Positions 26,020 through 34,513 of a stretch of 64,000 nucleotides of DNA are shown here, one piece after another. Each line of letters opens with the position of its first letter. Within the stretch, counting starts at the first letter, position 1. The DNA is from Pseudodesulfovibrio profundus (GTDB taxonomy: Bacteria; Desulfobacterota; Desulfovibrionia; Desulfovibrionales; Desulfovibrionaceae). The notes under the pieces were generated by a model, which was not told the origin of the DNA, searched no databases, and saw nothing but the letters and a program-made list of their open reading frames with translations. The stretch lies in assembly GCF_900217235.1 (NCBI RefSeq), contig NZ_LT907975.1, forward strand, positions 744,001 through 808,000, read 5' to 3'. The position numbers were made by a program, and so were the translations under genes.

Positions 26020-27458
26020 AAACCATCTTTGAAAAATCCGTAGCCGGACGCGAAGGCTGCTGGCCCTGCGAAGGCATGGCCGAAGAAGCATACATTCCTG
26101 CTGACCTGTTGCGCGACGGCGACATCGGACTGCCATCCGCCAGCGAGCTGGATGTGGTTCGCCATTTCACCAAGCTCTCACAGCGCAACTTTGGTGTGGA
26201 TGGCAACTTCTACCCGCTGGGTTCCTGTACCATGAAGTACAATCCCAAGTTCACCGAGTCCGTTGCCGGACTGCCCGGGTTCACCCGCCTGCACCCGGTG
26301 CTGCCGCAGCTTCAGGGAGCCGGAGGCATGTGTCAGGGCGCGCTTGAGGTCATGTACGAAACCGAGAATCTGCTCAGCGAAATCACCGGAATGGCTGCAT
26401 ACACCCTGCATCCCATGGCCGGTGCGCACGGTGAGCTGACCGGTGTCATGCTCATGGCTGCCTACCACAAGGACAAGGGCAACAAGAAAACCAAGATCAT
26501 CGTTCCGGACTCCGCACACGGCACCAACCCCGCATCCGCTGCCATTGCCGGATATGATGTGGTCACGGTCGAATCCGTGGACGGCATTGTCGATCCGGGC
26601 GCCCTCGCGGAAGTGCTGGATGATGAAGTCGCCGGTATGATGATGACCTGTCCCAATACGTTGGGACTGTTCGAGAAGAATCTGCCTGAAGTTGTCCGAA
26701 TGCTGCGAGAAGTCGACGCTCTGCTCTATTACGACGGCGCGAATCTCAACGCCATCATGGGCAAAATGCGAGTCGGCGACGCCGGTTTCGACATCGTACA
26801 CCTGAACCTGCACAAAACCTTTGCCACACCACACGGTGGAGGCGGTCCCGGTTCCGGGCCGGTCGGCGTCAGCGAAAAGCTCGTCGACTTCCTGCCCATC
26901 TCCCGTGTGGCCAAGCAGGAAGACGGACAGTTCTTCCTTGACTACAACTATCCGAAATCCATCGGATATGTTGCACCTTTCTATGGCAACTTCGGCGTCT
27001 ACCTCAAGGCATACGCCTACATCCTGCGTCTTGGCGGCGTTGGCCTGACCCGCGCAACCGAAAACGCGGTTCTGGCTGCCAACTACATGCGGAAACGTTT
27101 GTCTGATCACTTCGATATCCCCTACGACCGCATCTGCATGCACGAATTCGTTGCATCGGCCTCACCACAGGCCAAAAACGGCGTTCGTGCGCTGGATATC
27201 GCCAAAGCGCTTCTGGACAAGGGGCACCACGCCCCCACCGTATACTTCCCGCTGATCGTGCCCGAAGCACTCATGGTGGAGCCGACTGAAACGGAAAACA
27301 AAGAAACGCTGGACGGGTTCATCGACGACCTGATCGCCATCGCGGAGCAGGCCAAGACCGACCCCGAGGCCATCAAGGCGGCCCCTGTAACGCTGCCTGT
27401 CACCCGTCTGGATGAAACACATGCTGCACGCGCAATGGAGTTAACTGATGATTTATGA
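26016..27458 (+). CDS. gcvPB: Glycine dehydrogenase (decarboxylating) subunit 2
   Basis: This is the PLP-binding half of the split P-protein. The 480 aa protein has the PLP lysine in N-L-H-K-T-F-A-T-P-H-G-G-G-G-P-G-S-G-P (Lys about 267) and the D-S-A-H-G-T-N-P-A-S motif. It overlaps gcvPA by 4 bases and lpdA by 11, so the three are likely translated together. Confidence 0.97.
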   Translation: MKTIFEKSVAGREGCWPCEGMAEEAYIPADLLRDGDIGLPSASELDVVRHFTKLSQRNFGVDGNFYPLGSCTMKYNPKFTESVAGLPGFTRLHPVLPQLQGAGGMCQGALEVMYETENLLSEITGMAAYTLHPMAGAHGELTGVMLMAAYHKDKGNKKTKIIVPDSAHGTNPASAAIAGYDVVTVESVDGIVDPGALAEVLDDEVAGMMMTCPNTLGLFEKNLPEVVRMLREVDALLYYDGANLNAIMGKMRVGDAGFDIVHLNLHKTFATPHGGGGPGSGPVGVSEKLVDFLPISRVAKQEDGQFFLDYNYPKSIGYVAPFYGNFGVYLKAYAYILRLGGVGLTRATENAVLAANYMRKRLSDHFDIPYDRICMHEFVASASPQAKNGVRALDIAKALLDKGHHAPTVYFPLIVPEALMVEPTETENKETLDGFIDDLIAIAEQAKTDPEAIKAAPVTLPVTRLDETHAARAMELTDDL

Positions 27459-28812
27459 TCTCGTGGTAATCGGGTCCGGGCCCGGGGGATTTGATGCTGC
27501 CGTTGAAGCAGCAGACCTCGGCCTCTCGGTCGCACTGGTTGAGAAAGACGTCCTCGGAGGCACCTGCCTCAACTGGGGATGCATTCCGACCAAGCTCTGG
27601 CTTGGTGCGACATCAGCCATCGAGGAACTGCATAATCAGGCGAAGATGAAAGTCGCCTCGGGTGAAGTCAACGTCGACTTCCCCGCCCTGCAGGCTCGGG
27701 TGCAAAAACACCTGACCGGCACCCGAAAAGCCATGGCCATGCAGCTCAAAAAAGCTGGCGTGGAACTCGTTGAAGGATTTGGAAAGCTCGGTGGAGACAA
27801 TACAGTTGTCGTTTCCGGCGAAGACGGAGACACAACTCTTGAATACAAGAATCTGATCGTTGCCTCGGGATCAAAACCAATATTCTTCCCCGGCCTGGAG
27901 CCTGATGGAGAGTGTGTTCTTGATTCCAACATGTTCCTGGCCCAGGAAACCATGCCCTCGTCGCTGATCGTGGTCGGCGCAGGTTTCATCGGGCTGGAAA
28001 TGGCTCAGGTAGCCCATCGCATGGGTGCCAAGGTTACGGTCATCGATGCCATGGACCGGGTGGCTCCCCTGGAAGACCCCGCTGTTTCAAAGGCACTCCG
28101 CTCGGTGTTCAAGCGTTGGAAGTGGGATATCCTGCTCGAAAAACGCGTGGCCGGAGTACAGACTGTAGACGGTAAAGGCGTGTTGACACTCGACACCCGC
28201 GACAAACTGGAAGCAGAAAAGATTCTGGTAGCGGTAGGGCGTGGCCCAGTCACAGCTGACATGGGCCTTGAAGAAGCCGGAATCGAACTGGAGTTCAACA
28301 AGATCGTTGTGAACGACAATTTGCAGGCTGCGGATAACATCTATGCCATTGGCGACGTCAACGGCGAGATTCAGTTGGCGCATGCCGCTGCCCATCAGGC
28401 CCACTATGTTGTCTCGCGCATTACGGGCAAGACAGACGCGCCGTACGCATCCGGACATGTGCCAAGTGTGCTCTACGGCTCTCCCGAAGTCATGCGCGTG
28501 GGTATGATGGAAAACGAGGCATTCCTCTCCGACTATGAGAATACGGAAACCTCCACCGCTCAGTTGGCAGCCAATCCCATGGCGCAGGCACACGCCGCGA
28601 CCCAGGGATTTGTCAAGGTGGTATGGTCCGGCGGCAAGGTCGTAGGAATCACGGCAGTGGGTCATGATGTTTCACGCCTCTGCCTCGGAGCAACCATGAT
28701 CGTTGAGCAGGGATGGACCGAAAAAGACGTGCACGGCACCATTTTCGCCCACCCCTCCCTTGACGAATCGCTGCTTGCAGCCCTCAAAGCGGAGCGTAAA
28801 CAAAGCAAATGA
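27448..28812 (+). CDS. lpdA: Dihydrolipoyl dehydrogenase
   Basis: This is the L-protein, a flavoprotein that reoxidises the lipoyl arm of GcvH with NAD+. The 454 aa protein has the FAD motif G-S-G-P-G-G-F-D-A-A, the redox disulfide C-L-N-W-G-C (Cys 40 and 45), an NAD-binding G-A-G-F-I-G-L-E near residue 175 and A-I-G-D-V-N in the FAD C-terminal motif. It follows gcvPB in the operon; gcvT is not present beside it. Confidence 0.95.
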   Translation: MIYDLVVIGSGPGGFDAAVEAADLGLSVALVEKDVLGGTCLNWGCIPTKLWLGATSAIEELHNQAKMKVASGEVNVDFPALQARVQKHLTGTRKAMAMQLKKAGVELVEGFGKLGGDNTVVVSGEDGDTTLEYKNLIVASGSKPIFFPGLEPDGECVLDSNMFLAQETMPSSLIVVGAGFIGLEMAQVAHRMGAKVTVIDAMDRVAPLEDPAVSKALRSVFKRWKWDILLEKRVAGVQTVDGKGVLTLDTRDKLEAEKILVAVGRGPVTADMGLEEAGIELEFNKIVVNDNLQAADNIYAIGDVNGEIQLAHAAAHQAHYVVSRITGKTDAPYASGHVPSVLYGSPEVMRVGMMENEAFLSDYENTETSTAQLAANPMAQAHAATQGFVKVVWSGGKVVGITAVGHDVSRLCLGATMIVEQGWTEKDVHGTIFAHPSLDESLLAALKAERKQSK

Positions 28813-29258
28813 TCATCGACGTATTAACCAATGCGGATTTCTATGCGGGACTCAACCCACATTTGAAAACAGCTTTCGACTTTCTGCGACAGACCGACCT
28901 CAACATACTTGAAGAAGGTCGCCATGAAGTTGATGGCGACAAGGTGTACGCTGTGGTCGCCATGGGCCTCGGCAGGAAACCCGAAGACGCATTGCTTGAA
29001 ACGCACGATAATTACATCGATATTCAATACGTCCTTGAAGGGACTGACAACATAGGGTGGAAAGCGCGCAAAGACCTCGGGCAACCAACCGAGGCATCAG
29101 ATCCGCGCAACGATGTTCAGTTCTATGCCGACCAACCATCAGCATGGACTGCCATCGGTCCTGGCCAGTTCGGGATCTACTTTCCCGAAGACGGACACAT
29201 GCCCATGATTTCGGACGATCAGCTACATAAAGTCATCATGAAAGTGGCTGTAAAGTAA
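28809..29258 (+). CDS. YhcH/YjgK/YiaL family protein
   Basis: The 149 aa protein belongs to the YhcH/YjgK/YiaL (DUF386) cupin-like family, which includes the beta subunit EbgC. Family features are E-T-H-D-N-Y-I-D-I-Q-Y-V-L-E-G, the F-Y-A-D-Q-P segment and F-G-I-Y-F-P-E-D-G-H-M-P. It overlaps lpdA by four bases, an unusual place for a family normally linked to sugar metabolism. Its role in the glycine operon is unknown. Confidence 0.9.
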   Translation: MIIDVLTNADFYAGLNPHLKTAFDFLRQTDLNILEEGRHEVDGDKVYAVVAMGLGRKPEDALLETHDNYIDIQYVLEGTDNIGWKARKDLGQPTEASDPRNDVQFYADQPSAWTAIGPGQFGIYFPEDGHMPMISDDQLHKVIMKVAVK

Positions 29259-29281
29259 CTGCAACCGAAACAAGAAAAAAC

Positions 29282-29325
29282 AACCGGGAAGCCCGCCATA
29301 CGTGGACTTCCCGGTTTTCTTTTTT
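29282..29325. terminator. Bidirectional terminator
   Basis: AACCGGGAAG (29282-29291) pairs perfectly with CTTCCCGGTT (29307-29316), followed by TTCTTTTTT on the plus strand. An AAAAAA run on the other flank could serve the convergent minus-strand gene. Confidence 0.82.
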
Positions 29326-29327
29326 AA

Positions 29328-29876
29328 TCAACCCGTCACCGGAGCCGCAGACGGCTCATAGTCATTGATGCTATCCAGACGAACGGCTGCCAGACGGCGG
29401 TTTTCGAGCATTTTAATGACCGGACCGAGTTGAGGTCCCAACATATACCCCTTGATGGAGATATTGTTGGTGAAGTTCAACCAGGTGATCGCATACAATG
29501 CCCGTGCAACCCCGGACGAAAATCGGGGCTTGGCCGACTTGTTGATTTCGATGCGCAGTGTCCTCATCCCCGGAACACCCCCTTCCCTGAATGCCAGCAC
29601 TTCACCGAAGCGAATCATGACATAGCCGAAAGGTGTGAACACCGAGAACCGGTCATCCAGCACTTTGAGCATGGGCTGCCGCATCATGGCGGCGGCTGCA
29701 TTGACGACGCAAATACAAAAGCCGACCATCAGGACCAGTGAGGCCGATATGCGGATATCCGCCTGCTTGATGTTGAGGAACCCGGCTATGGCCAGGCCCA
29801 GACAAATGGCTGCGAAGACAACACTGCTTCGCACACTCTGTTCGTTTGAGTAGATTTTAATTGGAATGTACAACAT
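29328..29876 (-). CDS. Two-TM membrane protein, possibly STM3941/PH-like
   Basis: The 182 aa protein starts M-L-Y-I-P-I-K-I-Y-S-N with AAGGTG upstream of the ATG. Two hydrophobic segments lie at about residues 22-37 and 46-62. The C-terminal half has the pattern of small PH-like domains: D-D-R-F-S-V-F-T-P-F-G-Y-V-M-I-R-F-G-E-V-L-A-F-R, then a basic I-E-I-N-K-S-A-K-P-R-F. The family call is weak; treat it as a conserved membrane protein of unknown function. Confidence 0.72.
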   Translation of the reverse strand: MLYIPIKIYSNEQSVRSSVVFAAICLGLAIAGFLNIKQADIRISASLVLMVGFCICVVNAAAAMMRQPMLKVLDDRFSVFTPFGYVMIRFGEVLAFREGGVPGMRTLRIEINKSAKPRFSSGVARALYAITWLNFTNNISIKGYMLGPQLGPVIKMLENRRLAAVRLDSINDYEPSAAPVTG

Positions 29877-30202
29877 AGGTGCACCTTGTTTTCGGCAAGA
29901 ATTAAGTGGAAACGATATCCACTCCGGAAACAGGTACTCCTCCCGCAGGCCGTTGGCCCGAGTCCTGAACACAGATCAACGCGAACAATACTCCCCTATT
30001 CGCGCAAATACATGACGCACCCGGGCGGCGCACGATCAATTCGTACGAGGCGTTCTGCAGTGTGGTGTGATGATTCAATAGACATGTCTGCTCCTCCTTT
30101 CGGATTTCTCCAAAGGGGGAAGCAGCCTTGAGCAAGGTGACTCAAGTGTACAACAATGGTTCAGCTAAAGCAACCGGGGGTTTTCAGGGGATATACGGAC
30201 GC
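29877..30202. other. Intergenic region of 326 bases
   Basis: It holds the upstream region of the two-TM protein gene. One minus-strand ribosome site (AAAGGAGG) leads into a 29-codon frame. No terminator was seen; the rest is unexplained. Confidence 0.5.
29996..30085 (-). CDS. Possible 29-codon small ORF
   Basis: ATG at 30085 is preceded by a very good AAAGGAGG site with seven bases between. The frame encodes 29 residues, basic with two His and one Cys, ending at a TAG (29996-29998). The peptide matches nothing I recognise. It lies 120 bases upstream of the two-TM protein gene, so it could be a leader peptide, a small protein or a chance frame. Alternatively it could be the start of a decayed gene. 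Confidence 0.25.
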   Translation of the reverse strand: MSIESSHHTAERLVRIDRAPPGCVMYLRE

Positions 30203-30721
30203 TTAATGGAGAGCGTGTTCGTCGGGTTCCTGTACGAAAAAACCATCATTTTGAGGGATTTCCAAAGCGAGTAACCCTTCAACTGTCAATGCAGGGCCAG
30301 CCCACAGCGTTCCCTGTACATTGAAACCACGCACCAAACGTTTGGCGTGATCGAGCGCCATGCAGACCTGCTCCGTGTAATGAGCTTTGGGAAAACGGAA
30401 CTCTGCGTCATGCGCCCATTCAGGGCGAGGCTCATCGGCAGGCCAGGAAATCGGATTTTTAAGACGCCAGATGACGGTATCGTCGGTATGTGAAACCACA
30501 ACCCCTTCATCGATGCCCTGACATGCAGGATTGCCGCAGTCACAGGTATAGATGAAAAACTCACCGGACATGGTGGATGATGTCACCAGCGCGACAGGAT
30601 CAATGTACACATTGATCTCATGCAGATACTGGCCGTCAACCGAGAGGTTGATGTCGATGTATGCGTCTTCCGGATTCTTCTCATCCAGAGAAAGCGTGGC
30701 GGTGATACGGATGTCATTCAT
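30203..30721 (-). CDS. Conserved hypothetical protein with a CxC-x4-C segment
   Basis: The 172 aa soluble protein starts M-N-D-I-R-I-T-A-T-L-S with AAGGA upstream; an upstream in-frame start adds 18 unlikely residues. A cysteine cluster T-C-D-C-G-N-P-A-C-Q-G-I sits near the middle (about residues 66-77) and could bind metal. The C-terminal third has alternating hydrophobic residues but no known catalytic motif. No function assigned. Confidence 0.7.
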   Translation of the reverse strand: MNDIRITATLSLDEKNPEDAYIDINLSVDGQYLHEINVYIDPVALVTSSTMSGEFFIYTCDCGNPACQGIDEGVVVSHTDDTVIWRLKNPISWPADEPRPEWAHDAEFRFPKAHYTEQVCMALDHAKRLVRGFNVQGTLWAGPALTVEGLLALEIPQNDGFFVQEPDEHALH

Positions 30722-30813
30722 TGCGTTCGTCCTTGCATAAAAATTCGGCAGCAACCGAACCGAGGCAATTAGCACACAACGAAACGCAGTACAACGCCTG
30801 CCATTCGACGCTC

Positions 30814-32571
30814 CTACTTCGAGCTGTCGCTCATGATCTCATGTTTGACGATAGCAGAATTGTAGGCATTATTGATGGCCGATTCCGTCAAGGTACCGGC
30901 CAGTGTCCCGCGCTCTCCCGGTACAAGGACCGGAACCTGTGAGACACCACTGTCCGTAATCCTGTCCAGCGCCGTTTGCAACGTATCTTCGGTGGTCACC
31001 GTCACCAGCTCACGCGTTCCAAGGTCCATGGCAATGATCAACTGCTGCAATCCTTCTTCCTGCAATACAGCTCGGATATCGCGGAAGGAAATGATGCCGG
31101 TCAGTCGCCCTTCTTCATTGACCACATGCAGATACGGGGCATTCTGGGTTTTGAATGTCCAGATGATCTGCTGCAGTGGTAGGGACTCCGGTATGGTCAC
31201 AACATCACGGGTCATGACCTCCTTGACCAGCAGATGCTCCAACAGATGGCGATCCCGCCCAGCCTCGATATCTATGCCACGCCGAAGCAGCTTAGTGGTG
31301 TAAATGGAGGCACGGCGAATGGTCGAGTTCATGACCGTCGCCGTAATGCAGGTCAGCATCAACGGCAGTATGATGGAATACGTCCCCGACATTTCAAAGA
31401 TAATGAGAATGGCGGTGATAGGCGCATACGTTGTACCGGCAACAACGCCTCCCATGGCGACCAGCGCATAGGCGCCGGGGAGTGATGTCTGCCCGGGAAG
31501 CAATGCGTGGAGCACCATGCCGAATGCTCCGCCTGTCATGGCTCCCATGAACAGGGAAGGCGCGAACACACCACCGGACCCGCCGGACCCCAGTGTCAAC
31601 GACGAGGCAAGAATCTTGACAAAAACAAGGACCACCAAAAGGTGCAACTCCATGGAGTTGTTCAGCGCCATATTCATGGCACCATATCCTACGCCAAAGA
31701 CCTGGGGGTAGACGGCGAAAACAACGCCGAGCAATCCGCCACCAATGGCCGGCTTGATCCAGTCCGGTATCGGCATGGCTTCAAACCGATCTTCGAACCA
31801 GTACAAAATCTTAGTGAATGCCAAGGCGACAAGTCCTGTCAGGATGCCAAGGAGTGGATAGAAAAAGAACTCCCACAGGGAGACAATGGAATACGCCGGA
31901 ATACTGAAATGAGGGAAGTTGCCAAAGTAATAACGGGATATGGTCGTGGCCGTAACCGATGCAAGGACCACTGGCGAGAACTGCATGACGCCGAAGTCAC
32001 CGATAATGATCTCAAGGGCAAACAGGACGCCGGCGATGGGGGCATTGAAGGTAGCGGCAATACCGGCGGCAGCACCGCAACCGACCATGGTTCGCATATG
32101 AACACTGGGAATCTTGAAAAGTTGTCCTATGGAAGAGCCGATGGACGATCCTATCTGAACCATTGGCCCTTCTCGACCAACCGACCCACCCGAACCGATG
32201 GTCACGGCCGAGGCAAAAATCTTTGCAGCCGCCACACGTTTTCGGATTCGCCCACCTCGCAATGCGATGGCCTGAATAACTTCGGGAACACCGTGCCCTT
32301 TTGCTTCTTTGGCAAAGAAAGAAATGACCAACCCGACCACCAGTCCACCGACCGCCGGCATGACAATCTTCATCCACAACGGGATGGTGTCATGTATGAA
32401 AATCATGTCCTCAGTGTTCTGATAGAACAGCCACTGCATTGATTTGAGTATGTATTTGAATACCACCGCGCCGTAACCGGCAAGAACACCTATCAGGATG
32501 GCCAAAAAAAGATGTTTCACGTTTGGCCGTGTAAGGCGCTCAAATAATGATTCCCCTCGTTCTCCGGGCAT
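30814..32571 (-). CDS. ClC-type chloride channel/antiporter with CBS domains
   Basis: This inner-membrane ClC protein exchanges or conducts chloride. The family selectivity motifs are present: G-S-G-G-S-V-G-R-E-G-P near residue 125 (with the gating Glu), G-S-G-G-S-G-G-V-F-A-P-S near 335 and about ten hydrophobic helices before residue 430. Two CBS domains follow (about 455-570), normally nucleotide-binding regulators. The ATG at 32571 has a GGAG site; an ATG at 32589 does not. The exact gating mode cannot be told. Confidence 0.93.
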   Translation of the reverse strand: MPGERGESLFERLTRPNVKHLFLAILIGVLAGYGAVVFKYILKSMQWLFYQNTEDMIFIHDTIPLWMKIVMPAVGGLVVGLVISFFAKEAKGHGVPEVIQAIALRGGRIRKRVAAAKIFASAVTIGSGGSVGREGPMVQIGSSIGSSIGQLFKIPSVHMRTMVGCGAAAGIAATFNAPIAGVLFALEIIIGDFGVMQFSPVVLASVTATTISRYYFGNFPHFSIPAYSIVSLWEFFFYPLLGILTGLVALAFTKILYWFEDRFEAMPIPDWIKPAIGGGLLGVVFAVYPQVFGVGYGAMNMALNNSMELHLLVVLVFVKILASSLTLGSGGSGGVFAPSLFMGAMTGGAFGMVLHALLPGQTSLPGAYALVAMGGVVAGTTYAPITAILIIFEMSGTYSIILPLMLTCITATVMNSTIRRASIYTTKLLRRGIDIEAGRDRHLLEHLLVKEVMTRDVVTIPESLPLQQIIWTFKTQNAPYLHVVNEEGRLTGIISFRDIRAVLQEEGLQQLIIAMDLGTRELVTVTTEDTLQTALDRITDSGVSQVPVLVPGERGTLAGTLTESAINNAYNSAIVKHEIMSDSSK

Positions 32572-32755
32572 GGAGTCTCCAGCGTTCATGTTGGCTCGGT
32601 TATTGACAATGAATGCGCCCGATATACTTCACCCTATTGAATATATAGCAGGACTATTGCTCGTAAATCAAGAATCAACGGGAAAGCTTGAGCCGGGAAC
32701 GGAAAAAGGGTACTTGAATCCCTCCCGACAACAATGACCAATGCAGGAGAGCATC

Positions 32756-33277
32756 ATGGCGAAATACGATATTACACCTTTGGAGCCGAAGCCGGAATTC
32801 GACATCATGTATTACATGGAGATCGCTGGCGAATCGCGCATCGATCAGGAAATGATGGATGAGTTCGGTCCTTTCTGGGACAAATGGGCGGCGAATAACC
32901 TGAAGGCATATGAACTGAAAAACCCTGAGGGTGAAGGCAAATTTCTGCTCATCTACCTCGACGAGGAAGTAGACAGCACCATTGACGGCATCTGGCAGGA
33001 CTCCCCCACCCACGGTCTGCTGATCCACGCTCTTGCCATCACCATGGTCATGAGTTCAGCACAGGGATTCATTCCCGAATTGAGCGACGGACAATGTGCA
33101 CCGCTGCCCCGTCCGGGCGAAGGTGTACTCGGCGCATTCAGCGAACTGGGGCTTACCTGGAACCAAGAGGGAAGCGTCAATCGCAAATACGCCGTGTTGA
33201 CCCCCTATCCCTACAATGGTGGCTGTGAAATCTGCTACCTCAGCTCCACCTGCCCCAAGAGCACCACTCAGCAGTAA
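32756..33277 (+). CDS. Conserved hypothetical protein with C-terminal cysteines
   Basis: The 173 aa soluble, acidic protein starts at M-A-K-Y-D-I-T with GGAGA upstream. It ends with a cysteine-rich tail, C-E-I-C-Y-L-S-S-T-C-P-K, which suggests metal or Fe-S binding. No domain is recognised. It is monocistronic, with a terminator directly after it. Confidence 0.7.
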   Translation: MAKYDITPLEPKPEFDIMYYMEIAGESRIDQEMMDEFGPFWDKWAANNLKAYELKNPEGEGKFLLIYLDEEVDSTIDGIWQDSPTHGLLIHALAITMVMSSAQGFIPELSDGQCAPLPRPGEGVLGAFSELGLTWNQEGSVNRKYAVLTPYPYNGGCEICYLSSTCPKSTTQQ

Positions 33278-33302
33278 AAAACCTGCTCACATCACATAAA
33301 GG

Positions 33303-33340
33303 ACGGCCCGACCTGCCAAGTGCAGATCGGGCCGTTTTTC
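33303..33340 (+). terminator. Intrinsic terminator
   Basis: ACGGCCCGA (33303-33311) pairs with TCGGGCCGT (33327-33335), followed by TTTTT. It ends the preceding hypothetical gene. Confidence 0.8.
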
Positions 33341-33384
33341 TATCTGAAAGAAAATTCGCTTTATCAGGCTGTTGGAAGAAGGAA

Positions 33385-33852
33385 TCAGTAATATGCCAAC
33401 TTTTGAGGAGGCGTCTTTCCCTCAAAGAATTCATCGACTTTGGCCTTGTCCGCACCACTGATTTTCAGGTCCGACACATTCAATATCGAGCCGAACTGCC
33501 CGTAGGTTTTGACGGCTCTATCGATGAAATCCGCATCAACAAACGCCGCCTTGACCGTCACGGGTCTGCCGCCCCAGGCTACCGTCAGCGACACTTCAGG
33601 GTCTCGCTCCGGCGCACGGGTGATGAAATTACCTGTTCGGACCAGAGTCTCGGTCACTTGATCGGGAAACAATCCCCCGAGCCTGCCCAGCTTATCCACA
33701 AACCCCGGCATGACAGCCAGATAATAGTACTGATCAATTTTGCAGGCTATGGATCGCCCCGGCATGTTCAGCATCCATGGTTCATCGGCAAACCCTTTGC
33801 CAAGCCCACGTTGCAAACGTTCCACGACTCCCGAATAATCCGTTAATGGCAT
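33385..33852 (-). CDS. Hypothetical protein, 155 aa
   Basis: The protein starts at M-P-L-T-D-Y-S-G-V-V with GAGGA upstream. It is soluble with mixed alpha/beta character, no signal peptide and no motif I recognise. It has I-A-C-K-I-D-Q-Y-Y-Y-L near residue 35. It reads in the same direction as the lipoprotein gene behind it but is separated from it by that gene's terminator region. Confidence 0.62.
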   Translation of the reverse strand: MPLTDYSGVVERLQRGLGKGFADEPWMLNMPGRSIACKIDQYYYLAVMPGFVDKLGRLGGLFPDQVTETLVRTGNFITRAPERDPEVSLTVAWGGRPVTVKAAFVDADFIDRAVKTYGQFGSILNVSDLKISGADKAKVDEFFEGKTPPQKLAYY

Positions 33853-33919
33853 AGCGCGACTCCTCAGTATAGACCTCATCGCCACCGGCTGGACCTTGTC
33901 CCCTCACTCGCTTCACAAA

Positions 33920-33951
33920 AACGCCCCGACATCGCAGGATATCGGGGCGTT
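33920..33951 (-). terminator. Terminator for the minus-strand lipoprotein gene
   Basis: CGCCCCGA and TCGGGGCG form a stem with an internal loop. On the minus strand it is followed by a run of five T. Confidence 0.72.
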
Positions 33952-33986
33952 GATCACTTCATGATTGTCTCTGAATCACCATTTTA

Positions 33987-34433
33987 TCATTTGTTGACGA
34001 CAAATTGCTCAAGATACTTGGCGTGCAGACGGCTATCAACCTGCTGCCTAATGGCTTTTACATCTCCAGCCGACGGCTCCAGTTCCTTGAGCTTGGCCGG
34101 AAGCCCCTCCTGGCAGTACTCACTGCGGGCATATGTATTCAGATTCACATTGGTTTCATGTTCAACCGAATAGCAAGTCACACGCTTGGTTGTATATAAG
34201 TACTCGTATGCTTTGGCCATTTCACCGGCCTTCTCCGCACAACGAGCCTTGAGGAAAAATGCGTACGCTATATCCATCAGGTCATCAGGATTACTGATGG
34301 TTTGATCCAGATAAGGCAACGCTTCAGCGCAATTACCGTCTTTGACAAAGGCATGACCGATATTAAGATCACTCTTTTGGGCACCACAGCCAGCCAGTAC
34401 CAGTACGATAAGCAGGACCATCAATTTCTTCAT
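33987..34433 (-). CDS. Putative lipoprotein with TPR-like helices
   Basis: The 148 aa protein has a type II signal ending in L-V-L-A-G-C, so Cys 16 would be lipidated. The mature part has alternating helices (G-N-C-A-E-A-L-P-Y-L-D-Q, D-I-A-Y-A-F-F-L-K-A-R-C) typical of a TPR-like fold, with four further cysteines. No specific function is known. Confidence 0.75.
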   Translation of the reverse strand: MKKLMVLLIVLVLAGCGAQKSDLNIGHAFVKDGNCAEALPYLDQTISNPDDLMDIAYAFFLKARCAEKAGEMAKAYEYLYTTKRVTCYSVEHETNVNLNTYARSEYCQEGLPAKLKELEPSAGDVKAIRQQVDSRLHAKYLEQFVVNK

Positions 34434-34513
34434 ACGTATTTCCTCGCAAAACGATTCAGTATTAACAGCATGTTCGAATAATTATACCATGGTCTGTTCA
34501 ATGTCCAGCCGGT

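Noticed and set aside
32590-32755. Fluoride riboswitch ahead of the ClC gene
   Set aside because: The conserved fluoride aptamer segments are not present, and the channel has CBS domains unlike the fluoride-specific ClC-F type.
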